A stretch of DNA of 64,000 bases from PALSA-693 sp963702305 (GCA_963702305.1 CAVPBX010000016.1:248001-312000), one strand, 5' to 3'. Positions 27,901-37,255 are shown, numbered from the stretch's first letter. The notes: generated by a model not told the origin, from the letters alone. Translations and numbers: made by a program.

Positions 27901-29008
27901 CCGCGGCCCTCACCACCAACTCCCGGGCCCTCTGGTACCTGACCCGGGGGTTCGGGTTGGTGGCCATGATCATGCTCACCGTGGCCATGGTCCTCGGCCT
28001 CACCCAGATCGTCCGGTTCGCCCGCCCGGGCTGGCCTCGCTTCGTGGTGTCCGCCCTGCACAAGAACGCCGCCCTGCTGGCGGTGGCGTTGCTGGCTGTC
28101 CACATCGTCACCGCGGTGCTGGACAGCTACGCGCCCATCCGGGTGGTCGACGTGTTCATCCCATTCGTGGGCTCGTACCGGCCGCTCTGGCTGGGTTTGG
28201 GGGCCCTGGCGGTCGATCTGATGATCGCCCTGGTCGTCACCAGCCTGCTCCGGGATCGACTCGGATACGGCGCCTGGCGCGCCATCCATTGGACGGCATA
28301 CGCCTGCTGGCCCCTGGCGTTCGTGCACGGCCTGGGCACCGGGTCGGACACCAAACTGGGGTGGGTGCTGGTGATCAACGGGGCCTGCGCGGCCGCCGTC
28401 CTGGCCGCCCTGTGGTGGCGGCTGGCGCGGGGTGGTCGGTTGCCAACGCCACCCGGCGCGGCGCCGCGGTGCTGGCGAGCGTGGCCCTGCCGGTGGCGGT
28501 GGCGGTCTGGGCGGTCACCGGGCCGTTGAAGCCCGGGTGGGCACGCAAGGCCGGCACGCCCACCGCCCTGCTGGGATCGCCGGCCGCCAGTACCGGCTCG
28601 GCCACCCCGTCGGGAGGCAGTTCCGGGACGGGGACCGCCGCCGCGGGGGCCTTGGCGGTGCCCTTCACGGCCAACTTCCAGGGCAGCCAGCAGCAGAGCG
28701 GCCCGGATGCCAACGGGCTGGTGTCGGTCACCATCTCGGGGACGACCGGGGGCGCCCAGAGCGGCCGGTTGACGATCGTGCTCGTCGGCCAGCCGGCCGG
28801 CAGCGGGGTCACCCTGACCAGCAGCCAGGTCACCCTCGGTACGGCGGCGGTGCCGGGGCAGTACCGCGGGAGTGTCACCCAACTGAGCGGGACGACGTTG
28901 GTGGCCAAACTCACCGGCGCCAACGGCAAGGTCGTCACGGCCACGGCCCAGTTGCAGCTCTCCTCCAGCAGCACCGCGGTGGCCGGGACCGTGACGGTGG
29001 CCTCGTGA
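27891..29008 (+). CDS. Ferric-reductase-like transmembrane cytochrome with C-terminal extracytoplasmic domain, one frameshift
   Basis: About 370 aa. Membrane helices bear His residues typical of ferric-reductase-like haem-b domains: VSALHKNAALLAVALLAVHIV, WRAIHWTAYACWPLAFVHGLG. A frame change near 28425 (one base missing) is needed to reach the last helix AVLASVALPVAVAVWAVTG and the PLKPGWARKAGTP linker. The remaining ~130 residues are a Ser/Gly/Thr-rich beta domain ending TVTVAS. Likely role: transmembrane electron transfer from the NuoF-like protein. The C-terminal domain has no clear ApbE target motif. A 14-bp direct repeat covers the stop. Confidence 0.8.
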
Positions 29009-29023
29009 CGGTGGCCTCGTGAC
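28991..29023. repeat. 14-bp direct repeat at gene junction
   Basis: GTGACGGTGGCCTC occurs twice in tandem and then restarts as GTGAC, covering the stop at 29006-29008 and the next GTG at 29019. Confidence 0.8.
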
Positions 29024-30325
29024 TGGGCCCGGGGCCCGGGGCCGACGCCCGGCTGCGGCTAGTCCCGTTGCGACTGGGCCGGACGCCGGATCGCTGCCCC
29101 GGCTGCTCCCGACCAGCGCCGGTCCGGGCCTCGACGCCCACTTCCAGCGCTGGGGGCAGATGCCGGGCGGGGGTCGTTGGGTCATCGACGAAGTGGAGCG
29201 GTCCGGGCTGCGCGGCCGGGGCGGGGCGGCCTTCCCCACATCGGTCAAGCTGCGCACCGTCGCCGCCGGCCGGCAGAGCGTGGTGGTCGCCAACGGCACC
29301 GAGGGCGAGCCGGCCAGCGGCAAGGACCGGGCCCTGCTCATCGGGTCCCCGCACCTGGTGCTCGACGGGGCCAGCATCGCGGCCGAGACCGTGGGCGCCA
29401 GCGAGGCGATCGTGTGCATCGACCGCACGGCCACGACCGCCGTAGCGGCCGTGACCGCCGCCTTGGCGGAGCGGCGGGGCGCGGGTGCCGACCGGGTCGC
29501 CCTCCGGGTGGCGGCCGCACCGAGCGGCTATTTGACCGGCGAGGAATCGGCCCTCGTCCACTGGCTCAACGGTGGCGACGCCAAGCCGACCTTCGTGCCC
29601 CCCCGCCCGTTCGAACGGGGGCTGCGCGGTCGGCCCACCCTCGTCAACAACGTGGAGACCCTGGCCCACCTGGCCCTCATCGCCCGGTTCGGCGCGGCCT
29701 GGTACCGGGGTGTCGGCACCCCCGACGAACCCGGCACCGCCCTCGTCACCTTTACCGGCGACGTGGCCCGCCCGGGCGTCGTACGAGTTCGTGGGCGGCA
29801 TCCCGCTGGCCGAGGCCCTGCGCACCGCCGGCGCCGCCGCCGACCCGAAGGCCGTGTTGATCGGCGGGTACTCGGGGGTGTGGATCGCCGGCGAGGTCGC
29901 CGCCACGGCGACGCTCGACGCCGCCTCGCTCACCCGGATCCGGGCCAGCCTCGGCTGCGGGGCCATCTCCGTCATCGGAGCGGCGTCGTGCGGTCTGCGG
30001 GAGGTGGCTGCCATCACCACCTGGTTGGCGGCCCAGTCCGCGGGCCAGTGCGGGCCCTGCCGCAGCGGCCTCCCGGCCATCGCCGGGGCCGTCGACGCCC
30101 TGGTGGCGGGGGACCGGGGCCACCGCGCCGAGAAGCAGCTGCGACGCTGGCTGGACATGGTCGAGGGCCGAGGCGCGTGCCATCACCCTGATGGCGCGGT
30201 CCGCTTCGTGCGCAGCGCCGCTCACCGTGTTCGCGGCCGAGATCGAGCAGCATCGCCGGCACGGCGCGTGCCGCTCCCGGCTGGTGACCCTGCCGACCCC
30301 CGCCCTGCCGGACACCTGGCGCTGA
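29019..30325 (+). CDS. NuoF-like NADH/FMN iron-sulfur flavoprotein, two frameshifts
   Basis: About 430 aa, related to complex I subunit NuoF. NADH/FMN site: LRGRGGAAFPTSVKL and VANGTEGEPASGKDRAL. SLBB region around VTFTGDVARPGVV, where one extra base near 29778 shifts the frame to YEFVGGIPLAEAL. The 4Fe-4S region reads SAGQCGPCRSGLPAIAG and later GRGACHHPDGAV; the first of NuoF's four Cys is Ala. A second extra base near 30220 is needed to end ALTVFAAEIEQHRRHG...LPDTWR. It probably feeds NADH electrons to the membrane cytochrome encoded upstream. Confidence 0.85.
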
Positions 30326-30372
30326 CCCGCCACCTGTAAAGGTGGACGACCAGCAGCGGGCGGGACGGGGCG

Positions 30373-30453
30373 TGGGCGCGGAGGGAGTCGAACCCTCATG
30401 CCCGAAGGCCGCAGGGTTTAAGCCCGCTGTGTCTGCCGTTCCACCACGCGCCC
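30373..30453 (-). tRNA. tRNA-Leu (anticodon TAA)
   Basis: 81-nt class II tRNA. Acceptor arm GGGCGCG / CGCGCCC with discriminator A, anticodon stem GCGGG / CCTGC around loop CTTAAAC, long variable arm with CCTTCGG, and T-loop GGTTCGACTCC. The 3' CCA is not encoded. It reads UUA, a rare codon at this GC content. Confidence 0.95.
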
Positions 30454-30498
30454 AAGTCCCGCAGTCTGCCACCCGGACCGGCGCCAGACGGTGGTTGG

Positions 30499-30504
30499 TA
30501 CCCT
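30499..30504 (+). promoter_or_regulatory. Putative leaderless -10 box
   Basis: TACCCT ends 6 nt before the GTG at 30511. Confidence 0.45.
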
Positions 30505-30510
30505 CGGGGA

Positions 30511-31383
30511 GTGTTGGCGGTGCTGAGCGCTCTGGGCTGCTCATTGATGTATGCCCTGGCGTCGGTGCTGCAGCAGCGCAGCGCCGCGGCGCAGCCCGCG
30601 GACCAGTCGCTGCGCCTGAGCCTGCTCGGCCGCCTGGTGCGCAATCCCAGCTGGGTCCTCGGCCTGGCCTGCGACGTGCTGGGCTACGTGCTGCAGTTCG
30701 TGGCCCTGGGGCACGGCACCCTCGTCGTCGTCCAGCCCTTGCTGGTGTGCGGCCTGCTGTTCGCCCTGCCCATGGGCGCAGCCTGGGCCGGCCGCAAGCT
30801 GCGGCGCCGGGACTGGGTGGCGGCCGTGCTGGTCTGCGCTGGACTGGCCGTGTTCCTGAGCGTGGCCGCCCCGGCGGCCGGCCACCAGGACGTCCGCACG
30901 CGCGTGTGGGTCCTGCTCCTCACCAGCACGGCGGGCGCCACCGTGGCGCTGGTCGCCATCAGCCGCGGTGACCGGGCGCCATGGGAGCGGGCGGTGTTGC
31001 TGTCCGGGGCGGCGGGCGTCGTCTATGGCGCGACGGCGGCGCTGACGAAGACCAGCTCGCACCTGCTCGATCGGGGCCTCATCGACCTACTGGGGCACTG
31101 GCAGCCCTACGCTCTGCTTGTGGCTGGTGTCGGCGGCATGGTGATCGCCCAGAGTGCCTTCCAGGCCGGCTCGCTCGACTCTTCGCTTCCGACCATGACC
31201 GTCGTTGACCCCGTGGTCAGCATCGTGATCGGCGCGGTAGGGTTCGGGGAGAGCATCGCGGCGGGGCCGGCGGACCTCCTCGCGGAGGTGATCGCTCTGG
31301 CGGCGATGTCCGGTGGGGTGTTCCTCCTGGCCCGCTCCGAGGCAGTCCGTTCGCTGCACGAGCATCCGCCGCCGTCCGCCTGA
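30511..31383 (+). CDS. DMT-family transporter
   Basis: 290-aa protein with 9-10 hydrophobic helices arranged as two EamA-like halves. The N-terminal ALGCSLMYALASVLQQRSA and the C-terminal TVVDPVVSIVIGAVGFGES are typical of the DMT family of actinobacteria. There is no substrate clue. GTG start after a leaderless-type promoter. The next gene (MBOAT) starts 10 bp downstream. Confidence 0.85.
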   Translation: MLAVLSALGCSLMYALASVLQQRSAAAQPADQSLRLSLLGRLVRNPSWVLGLACDVLGYVLQFVALGHGTLVVVQPLLVCGLLFALPMGAAWAGRKLRRRDWVAAVLVCAGLAVFLSVAAPAAGHQDVRTRVWVLLLTSTAGATVALVAISRGDRAPWERAVLLSGAAGVVYGATAALTKTSSHLLDRGLIDLLGHWQPYALLVAGVGGMVIAQSAFQAGSLDSSLPTMTVVDPVVSIVIGAVGFGESIAAGPADLLAEVIALAAMSGGVFLLARSEAVRSLHEHPPPSA

Positions 31384-31393
31384 CCACCCACCC

Positions 31394-32947
31394 ATGCTCT
31401 TCCCCACCGTCTCCTTCGCCGTCTTCTTCGCAGTCGTGCTGCCCGCCAGCTGGCTGCTCATGCCCCACCGCACCTGGTGGAAGCTGTTTCTGGTCGGGGC
31501 CAGCTGGTTCTTCTACGGGTGCGCCGGCTGGGGCTTCGTCCCCCTCCTGGCCGCCTCGACGGTGGTCAACCACTTCCTCGCCTTCAACATCGACCGGACC
31601 GAGGGCCAGACCCGCCGGTGGTGGACGATCGCCGCGGTCGCCGCCAACCTCGCCGGGTTGGGCTGGTTCAAGTACATCGGCTTCCTCACCACCAGCACCA
31701 CCAGCATCCTGGATCACCTGGGACTGGGCGTCCACGTCCCGGTGCCGAAGGTGCTGCTGCCGGCGGGCATCTCCTTTTTCACCTTCCAGGCCATCAGCTA
31801 CGTGGTGGACGTCAACCGCCGCAAGCTGCATCCGGTGGGGTTACTCGACTTCGCCGTCTACCTCTCGTTCTTTCCCCATCTGCTGGCCGGGCCGATCGTC
31901 CGGGCCTCGGAGTTCCTGCCCCAGATCCGGCACCGCGTCGACCCCCGGCGGGTCGAGGCCAGCCGGGCCATGTGGCTGATCTCCCGCGGTCTGTTCAAGA
32001 AGGTGGTGATCGCCAGCTACTTGTCCACCCACGCCGATGCCCTCTTCGGCGTCCCGGCCCAGCACGCCGGCGTGGAGGCCCTGTTCGGCGTCTACGCCTA
32101 CGCCATCCAGATTTACGCCGACTTCAGCGGGTACACCGATATCGCCATCGGACTGGCCTTGCTGCTAGGGGTCCGCTTTCCGCAGAACTTCGACTCCCCG
32201 TACCGGTCGCTGTCCCTCCAGGAGTTCTGGCGCCGCTGGCACATGACCCTGTCCCGCTTCCTCCGCGACTACCTGTACATCCCCCTCGGCGGCAACCGTC
32301 GCGGTACCCGCCGGACCTACCTCAACCTGATGGCCACCATGCTCCTCGGCGGCCTGTGGCACGGGGCGGCGTGGACGTTCGTGGCCTGGGGCGGCTTGCA
32401 CGGCGCCGGCCTCGCCGTGGAGCGCGCTCGGCTGTGGCGGCGCAGCCGGATCCTGCTGGCCCGGGCCGCGGTGGGCGGCCCCGCACCCGCCGGCGGTGCC
32501 GTCGACGCGCCGACCGAGGAGGGGACCGCGGTTCCGGAAGCGGCCCCCGAACCTGACGCCACCGCCGGCCCGGGAGTGCGGACCGCCACCCGCCGGGCTC
32601 CCACGGCGGGCCGCCCGGGCCGGCGGGTGTTGGCTTGGGCCGTGACCTTCCACCTGGTGTGCCTGGGCTGGGTGTTCTTCCGGGCCACGTCGTTCGCCAA
32701 CGTCGGCCAGGTGCTCGGCCGCCTTTTTGCCGGAGGCCGGCACGTCCACCTCGACGTGATGGTCGTGGCGGTGGTGGTGGCCTCCTTGGCGGTGCAGTGG
32801 TTTCCCACCCGGTGGTCCACCAGGCTGCAACGGACCTTCGTCCGCTGGAGCATCCCGGCCCAGGCCTTGGCCCTGGCCGGCGTGGTCGTGGTCATCGACG
32901 CGTTCGGACCCGCAGGGGTCGCCCCTTTCATCTACTTCCGCTTCTAA
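31394..32947 (+). CDS. MBOAT-family O-acyltransferase (AlgI-like)
   Basis: 517-aa multi-pass membrane acyltransferase. LPAGISFFTFQAISYVVDV, FPHLLAGPIVRASEFLPQI, IYADFSGYTDIAIGLALLLG, FWRRWHMTLSRFLRDYLYI (conserved polar residue) and GGLWHGAAWTFVAWGGLHG (catalytic His) are diagnostic. A Pro/Ala-rich cytoplasmic loop of about 60 residues (roughly 355-415) interrupts the last helices. It moves acyl groups across the membrane to a glycan. The SGNH gene follows after 3 bp and probably completes the transfer. Confidence 0.92.
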   Translation: MLFPTVSFAVFFAVVLPASWLLMPHRTWWKLFLVGASWFFYGCAGWGFVPLLAASTVVNHFLAFNIDRTEGQTRRWWTIAAVAANLAGLGWFKYIGFLTTSTTSILDHLGLGVHVPVPKVLLPAGISFFTFQAISYVVDVNRRKLHPVGLLDFAVYLSFFPHLLAGPIVRASEFLPQIRHRVDPRRVEASRAMWLISRGLFKKVVIASYLSTHADALFGVPAQHAGVEALFGVYAYAIQIYADFSGYTDIAIGLALLLGVRFPQNFDSPYRSLSLQEFWRRWHMTLSRFLRDYLYIPLGGNRRGTRRTYLNLMATMLLGGLWHGAAWTFVAWGGLHGAGLAVERARLWRRSRILLARAAVGGPAPAGGAVDAPTEEGTAVPEAAPEPDATAGPGVRTATRRAPTAGRPGRRVLAWAVTFHLVCLGWVFFRATSFANVGQVLGRLFAGGRHVHLDVMVVAVVVASLAVQWFPTRWSTRLQRTFVRWSIPAQALALAGVVVVIDAFGPAGVAPFIYFRF

Positions 32948-32950
32948 CCC

Positions 32951-34045
32951 ATGCCGACGCTCACCCCCACTCCGATCTCCGACCACCACGACCGGCCGCC
33001 CTTCCGGCGCTACCCGGCCGGCCGCGCCATCGCCGTCGTGCTGCTGGCCCTGTTCTTCTCGGCCCTGCTCGACGCCGACAGCCTGGTCGCGTCGGTGTCG
33101 TCGGAGCGTTTCGGTTCGGCGCGGTCCTTCGAGCTGGCCCTCGTCCGGCCCTTCAAGACGGTCAGCGACGCCCTCGGTCTCAACCTGCCCCACCGCTGGC
33201 TGGCCGACATCGCCGGGACCAACCAGACCGACCCCGGCGGCCCCGTGTCCCTCCCCGTCAACGACAACGGGGGCGACCCCGCCGCCAGCGCCGCCATCGC
33301 CACCCTCCTGGATCCGGGTCTGCGGGGCCGGCCCACACGCCCGGCGCGGACGACCGGCGCCACCCGCCCCGTGCACCGTCCGCCGCCGCCGCCCAAGCCC
33401 CGGACCCCGACCGTGGCCGCCCCGCTCAAGGTGTGGCTGGCCGGCGACTCCATGATCGGCGCCCTCGCCGACGCCTTCCTGGCCCACGTCGCCGGCAGCC
33501 CCGTCGTCACCGCGTCCGACAACGTACAGATCGGCACCGGGCTGGCCCGCCCCGACGTCTACGACTGGCCCGGCGCCATCGCCCGGCAGATGCAAGTCAC
33601 GCCCGCGAACGTGGTGGTCCTCACGTTCGGCGCGAACGATGACCAGGACATGGTGGCCGGCGGCCACTACCTGGTCCGGGCCACTCCCGCCTGGCAGGCC
33701 GAATACGCCCGGCGGGTGGCGCTGGTGATGAGCGAAGTCGCCACCGCGGGGCGCCTGCTGGTGTGGGTCGAGGTGCCGCCGGTCGCCCGGGCCCGGCTCC
33801 AGCAGACGGACCAGATCATCGACGGGATCCTGCGGACGCAGGCCGCCGCCCATCCGGGCGTGGTGCTCGTCGACCCCGGGCCGGTCCTGGCCCCCGCCGG
33901 CACGTTCACCGCCTACCTCACGGATGGGTCGGGCCAACCGGTCCAGGTGCGCACCAGCGACGGCGTCCACCTGACCCCCGCTGGGGCCGGTCGGGTCCTG
34001 CCCCTCGTCCTGGCCGCCATCCGCACCCAGTGGGTCCTGCCCTGA
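32951..34045 (+). CDS. Membrane-anchored SGNH/GDSL hydrolase (DUF459-like)
   Basis: 364 aa. One N-terminal anchor (about 26-44, AIAVVLLALFFSALLDA) and a Pro-rich linker lead to an SGNH domain from about residue 155. The motif set is complete: WLAGDSMIGA (catalytic Ser), VLTFGANDDQD (Asn block) and DGVHLTPAGA (Asp/His). Together with the MBOAT protein encoded upstream it resembles exopolysaccharide O-acetylation pairs: MBOAT exports the acyl group and SGNH transfers it. Operon of two, closed by a GC-rich repeat/hairpin. Confidence 0.88.
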   Translation: MPTLTPTPISDHHDRPPFRRYPAGRAIAVVLLALFFSALLDADSLVASVSSERFGSARSFELALVRPFKTVSDALGLNLPHRWLADIAGTNQTDPGGPVSLPVNDNGGDPAASAAIATLLDPGLRGRPTRPARTTGATRPVHRPPPPPKPRTPTVAAPLKVWLAGDSMIGALADAFLAHVAGSPVVTASDNVQIGTGLARPDVYDWPGAIARQMQVTPANVVVLTFGANDDQDMVAGGHYLVRATPAWQAEYARRVALVMSEVATAGRLLVWVEVPPVARARLQQTDQIIDGILRTQAAAHPGVVLVDPGPVLAPAGTFTAYLTDGSGQPVQVRTSDGVHLTPAGAGRVLPLVLAAIRTQWVLP

Positions 34046-34046
34046 C

Positions 34047-34087
34047 CGCCGGCGCCCGCCGGCGCTCGCCGGCGCCAGCCGGCGCCG
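34047..34087 (+). terminator. Four 10-bp repeats forming a hairpin terminator
   Basis: Unit CGCCGGCGCC is repeated four times with few changes. The last two units fold as CGGCGCC-AGCC-GGCGCCG. It follows the SGNH stop by 2 bp. Confidence 0.6.
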
Positions 34088-34129
34088 AACCCGATTGGCA
34101 TTCCGAACTAATACAGTGATCCACCACCC

Positions 34130-34565
34130 ATGCGCGTGTCTGACAGCGAACGACAGAGGGCGATCGACGAATTACGCCGACACTGTGCGGCCGGCCGCCT
34201 CGACGTCGACGAGTACGCCACCCGCATCGAGCAGGCCTTGGCGGCCACCACCCTCGAGGACCTGGATCGGGTGCTGGGCGATCTCCCGATGGTCCGCATC
34301 GCCGACCCGACCGCCGCCGGCGAGCCCGCCGGGCAGGCGAGGAACGGCCGCACCGACGGCGGCCAGCGCGCTCGGCGGTCACGGCTGGGGCGGGCGACTG
34401 GCCGCGTCGGCGGTGGTCGTCATCTCGGTCCTGGTCGTGCTCGGGGCGGTGGCCCTGGCCGCGGTGGTCGGCTGGTCGTGGGCCGCGCTGCTGGTGGCGG
34501 GCTGGCTGCTCGGTTTGATTCAGGCCCGCCTGTCCGGTCGGGGCCTCAGCGGACACCGGCAGTAG
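34130..34565 (+). CDS. DUF1707 protein with two membrane helices, one frameshift
   Basis: N-terminal DUF1707: MRVSDSERQRAIDELRRHC, AGRLDVDEYATRIEQAL and LDRVLGDLPMV. An extra base near 34365 moves the reading to ASAVVVISVLVVLGAVALAA and WAALLVAGWLLGLIQARL, two membrane helices. The joined protein is about 144 aa, as in actinobacterial DUF1707 family members. Function unknown; many relatives neighbour cell-envelope genes. TACAGT 12 nt before the ATG may be its -10. Confidence 0.8.
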
Positions 34566-34585
34566 ACAGGGCCGCGGGTCCGGGC

Positions 34586-35356
34586 ATGGTGCAACTCGAC
34601 CCCTTGGCGCGCTTCCGTCTCGACGGGCGGGTGGCCGTGGTCACCGGAGCCTCCAGCGGTTTTGGTGCCCGTTTCGCCGCCGTGCTGTCGGCCGCCGGGG
34701 CCACGCCGGTGCTGGTGGCCCGCCGGCTGGAGCGACTCGAGGCCGTCGCCGACGGGCTGGACGGGGCCATGGTGGTGGCGGCCGACGTCACCCGGCCCGA
34801 GGACGTCGAACGCGTCGTCGCCACCGTCCTGGACCAGCTGGGGCGCATCGACCTGCTGGTCAACAACGCCGGGGTCAACGACGCCGTCCCCGCCGAGGAC
34901 GAGACCCTCGACCAGTTCCGCTACACGCTCGACGTCAACCTAACGGCCGCTTTCCACTTGTGCCAGGTCGTCGGCCGCCACATGCTCGAGCGGGGCGAAG
35001 GCAACATCGTCAACGTGGCGTCCATGCTGGGCGTGGTCGGCGCCGGCCAAATCCCACAAGCCGGGTACGCAGCCAGCAAGGCCGGCCTCGTCAACCTCTC
35101 CCGGGAATTGGCGGCCCAATGGGGCCGGCGGGGGGTGCGGGTCAACGCCCTGTGCCCGGGCTGGTTTCCCACCGAGATGACCGCCGAGATGTTCGCCAAC
35201 GAACGGTCGCTGGACTGGATCCGCCGCAAGACCGTGCTGGGCCGCGCCGGACGTGACGACGAGCTCGACGGGGCGCTGCTGTGGCTGGCCAGTGACGCCA
35301 GCTCGTACGTCACCGGATCGACGGTGATCGTGGACGGGGGCTACACCGCGGTCTGA
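34586..35356 (+). CDS. Short-chain dehydrogenase/reductase (classical SDR)
   Basis: 256-aa classical SDR. Cofactor loop VTGASSGFGARFA, NNAGVNDA, catalytic Ser in NVASMLGVVGA, and Tyr/Lys in YAASKAGLVNLS; CPGWFPTEM and TGSTVIVDGGYT close the fold. FabG-like oxidoreductases are the nearest type; the substrate is unknown. The ATG at 34586 was chosen because the open frame upstream belongs to DUF1707. The 3' end overlaps the convergent quinone-oxidoreductase gene by 47 bp. Confidence 0.92.
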   Translation: MVQLDPLARFRLDGRVAVVTGASSGFGARFAAVLSAAGATPVLVARRLERLEAVADGLDGAMVVAADVTRPEDVERVVATVLDQLGRIDLLVNNAGVNDAVPAEDETLDQFRYTLDVNLTAAFHLCQVVGRHMLERGEGNIVNVASMLGVVGAGQIPQAGYAASKAGLVNLSRELAAQWGRRGVRVNALCPGWFPTEMTAEMFANERSLDWIRRKTVLGRAGRDDELDGALLWLASDASSYVTGSTVIVDGGYTAV

Positions 35357-36311
35357 TGGACGGCCCGCGTGAGCCGCACGTCAGCACCACCTTGCCGAAT
35401 TTGCCGCCGGCCGCGAAATGGTCGTAGGCGGCCTCGGCTTCCTCGAGGGGGAAGGTGGAGTCGATGGGCACGGTGAGGCGTCCGGCCTCGAACAAGGGGA
35501 GCACGTGCTGCTCCATCAGCCGGGCCGCCGCCGCCTTGGCCTCGAGGGGCCGGGACCGCAACGTCGACCCGTGGATGCGACCGCGCCGTATCATCAACAG
35601 ACCCAGGTTGATCTCACCGACCGCCCCCGCCCCGATCCCGATCACGCAGATCCGCCCTCCGACCGCCAGGGCGCCCAGGTTCGGGCCCAGGTTGGGCGCC
35701 CCGACCAGCTCCAGGATCACGTCGAAGGGCCCGTGCCCGCCCAGGCCTTCAGGGTCGATGACCGTGGCGCCCAGGTCGGCCACCTGGTCACGCCGCTCCG
35801 ACGCCCGCACGGTGGCGGTGACCCGCGCCCCGATGGCCACCCCCAGCTGCACGCCGGCCGTGCCCACGCCGCCGGCGGCCCCGTGCACACACAGCCGATC
35901 GCCGGCGGCCAGGCCGGCCTGGGTGAACAGGGCGTCGTGGGCCGTGGTGTAGACCTCCGGGAGACCGCCGGCGGCGATCCAGTCGAGGTGGTCGGGGACG
36001 GGCATGGCTTCTCGTTCGTGGAGCAAGGCCAGCTCGGCCTGGCCCCCGCCACCGACCACGGCCATGACCCGGGCCCCCAGCTCGAAGCGGGTGGCGCCCG
36101 GCCCGCGCCCCACCACCTCGCCGGCAAGCTCCATGCCCGGGATGTCGGCCGGCCACCCAGGGGGCGCCGGATAGTGGCCCCGGCGCTGCGTGAGGTCGGC
36201 GCCGTTGAGCCCCGCGGCGCGCACCGCCACCAGGATCTGGCCGACGCCCGGCTCGGGATCGGGCCGTTCGTGGATTTCGAGACGGCCCTCGACGATGACG
36301 ACGGCGCGCAC
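35310..36311 (-). CDS. NADPH:quinone oxidoreductase-like MDR protein
   Basis: 333-aa zinc-independent medium-chain reductase. MRAVVIVEG start, GLNGADLTQRRGHYPAP, IPGMELAGEVVGRGPGA, LCVHGAAGGVGTAGVQL (Rossmann loop) and GGKFGKVVLTC at the end are quinone oxidoreductase features. The GTG at 36311 lies 7 bp after the stop of the LLM gene, giving a tight operon; the open frame extending to 36455 belongs to LLM coding. The last ~15 residues overlap the SDR gene on the other strand. Confidence 0.88.
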   Translation of the reverse strand: MRAVVIVEGRLEIHERPDPEPGVGQILVAVRAAGLNGADLTQRRGHYPAPPGWPADIPGMELAGEVVGRGPGATRFELGARVMAVVGGGGQAELALLHEREAMPVPDHLDWIAAGGLPEVYTTAHDALFTQAGLAAGDRLCVHGAAGGVGTAGVQLGVAIGARVTATVRASERRDQVADLGATVIDPEGLGGHGPFDVILELVGAPNLGPNLGALAVGGRICVIGIGAGAVGEINLGLLMIRRGRIHGSTLRSRPLEAKAAAARLMEQHVLPLFEAGRLTVPIDSTFPLEEAEAAYDHFAAGGKFGKVVLTCGSRGPSIRPRCSPRPRSPSIR

Positions 36312-36318
36312 CGCCGGG

Positions 36319-37236
36319 TCAGCCCTGGGCCAAGTCGGCCAGCAGCGCCACCGTCCGGGCTCGCTCGGCGCTCGATCCGAACGTCGCCGCCGACACATCC
36401 GTGGCGCCCAGGTCCCCAAACCGGCGCAGCTCGGCGGCGACCGTCTCCTCGTCACCGACGACGGCCACGTCCGCCGGCCCGGCGGCGCCCTCCTTGTCGA
36501 GCATGGCCTTGTAGGAGGGCAGGTTGTCGTAGAAGCCGAACGCGGTCGTGGCCCGGTCCCGGGCCCCGTCGGGGTCGGCGGTGACCGACACGGGCACGCC
36601 GAGGACCACCCGCGGCGCCGGCCGTCCGGCGGTGGCGGCGGCCTTGCTGATGGTGGGGACGACGTGATCCGCGAGGGTCTTCGGGCCCACCAGCCACAAG
36701 GCGGTGCCGTCGGCCAGCCGACCGGCCAGGTTGAGCATCTGGGTCCCCAGGGCGGCCACGATCACCTGCGGAGCCGCGGCCCCGGCCACCCGCATCGGCC
36801 CCAGGGTGCGGGCGGTCAGCTCCTCGCCCTCGAACGCCGCCCGCCCGGTGTGCAGGAGCGGCATGAGGATCTCCAGGTACTCGCGGATGTGCCGGATGGG
36901 TTTGTCAAAAGACACCCCGTAGGCGCCTTCGATTACCACTCGGTGCGACAGCCCGATGCCGAGGGTCAGCCGCCCGCCGGATGCGGCTTGCACCGTCAAC
37001 GCCTGCATGGCCATGACCATGGGATGGCGGGGATAGGTCGGCACGACCGCGGTGCCGAACCGCAGGCCGGGGACGGCGTGACCGACGACGGCCAGCGCGG
37101 TCAGGGCGTCGATGTCGGAGAGCTGGGCCATCCAGAGGTCGAGGCCGGCGTCGGCGGCGGCGCGGGCGCCGTCCAGCACCTCGTCGATGGCGTTGTCGCC
37201 CCGGCCGGAAACCCCACTTTGAATACCGAATCGCAT
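36319..37236 (-). CDS. LLM-class F420-dependent oxidoreductase
   Basis: 305-aa luciferase-like monooxygenase-family protein. FGIQSGVSGRGDNAIDEVL, LRFGTAVVPTYPRHP, GGRLTLGIGLSHR, APQVIVAALGTQMLNLAGR and TALWLVGPKT are typical of the F420-dependent TIM barrel subgroup. The substrate is unknown. First gene of an operon with the quinone oxidoreductase. A second LLM enzyme occurs at 57015. Confidence 0.9.
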   Translation of the reverse strand: MRFGIQSGVSGRGDNAIDEVLDGARAAADAGLDLWMAQLSDIDALTALAVVGHAVPGLRFGTAVVPTYPRHPMVMAMQALTVQAASGGRLTLGIGLSHRVVIEGAYGVSFDKPIRHIREYLEILMPLLHTGRAAFEGEELTARTLGPMRVAGAAAPQVIVAALGTQMLNLAGRLADGTALWLVGPKTLADHVVPTISKAAATAGRPAPRVVLGVPVSVTADPDGARDRATTAFGFYDNLPSYKAMLDKEGAAGPADVAVVGDEETVAAELRRFGDLGATDVSAATFGSSAERARTVALLADLAQG

Positions 37237-37255
37237 GCGCGGATGCTAGGCCGGG

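Noticed and set aside
30373..30453. tRNA-Leu gene as an integration attachment site
   Set aside because: No integrase, direct repeat of the tRNA 3' end or foreign-looking DNA is seen on either side.
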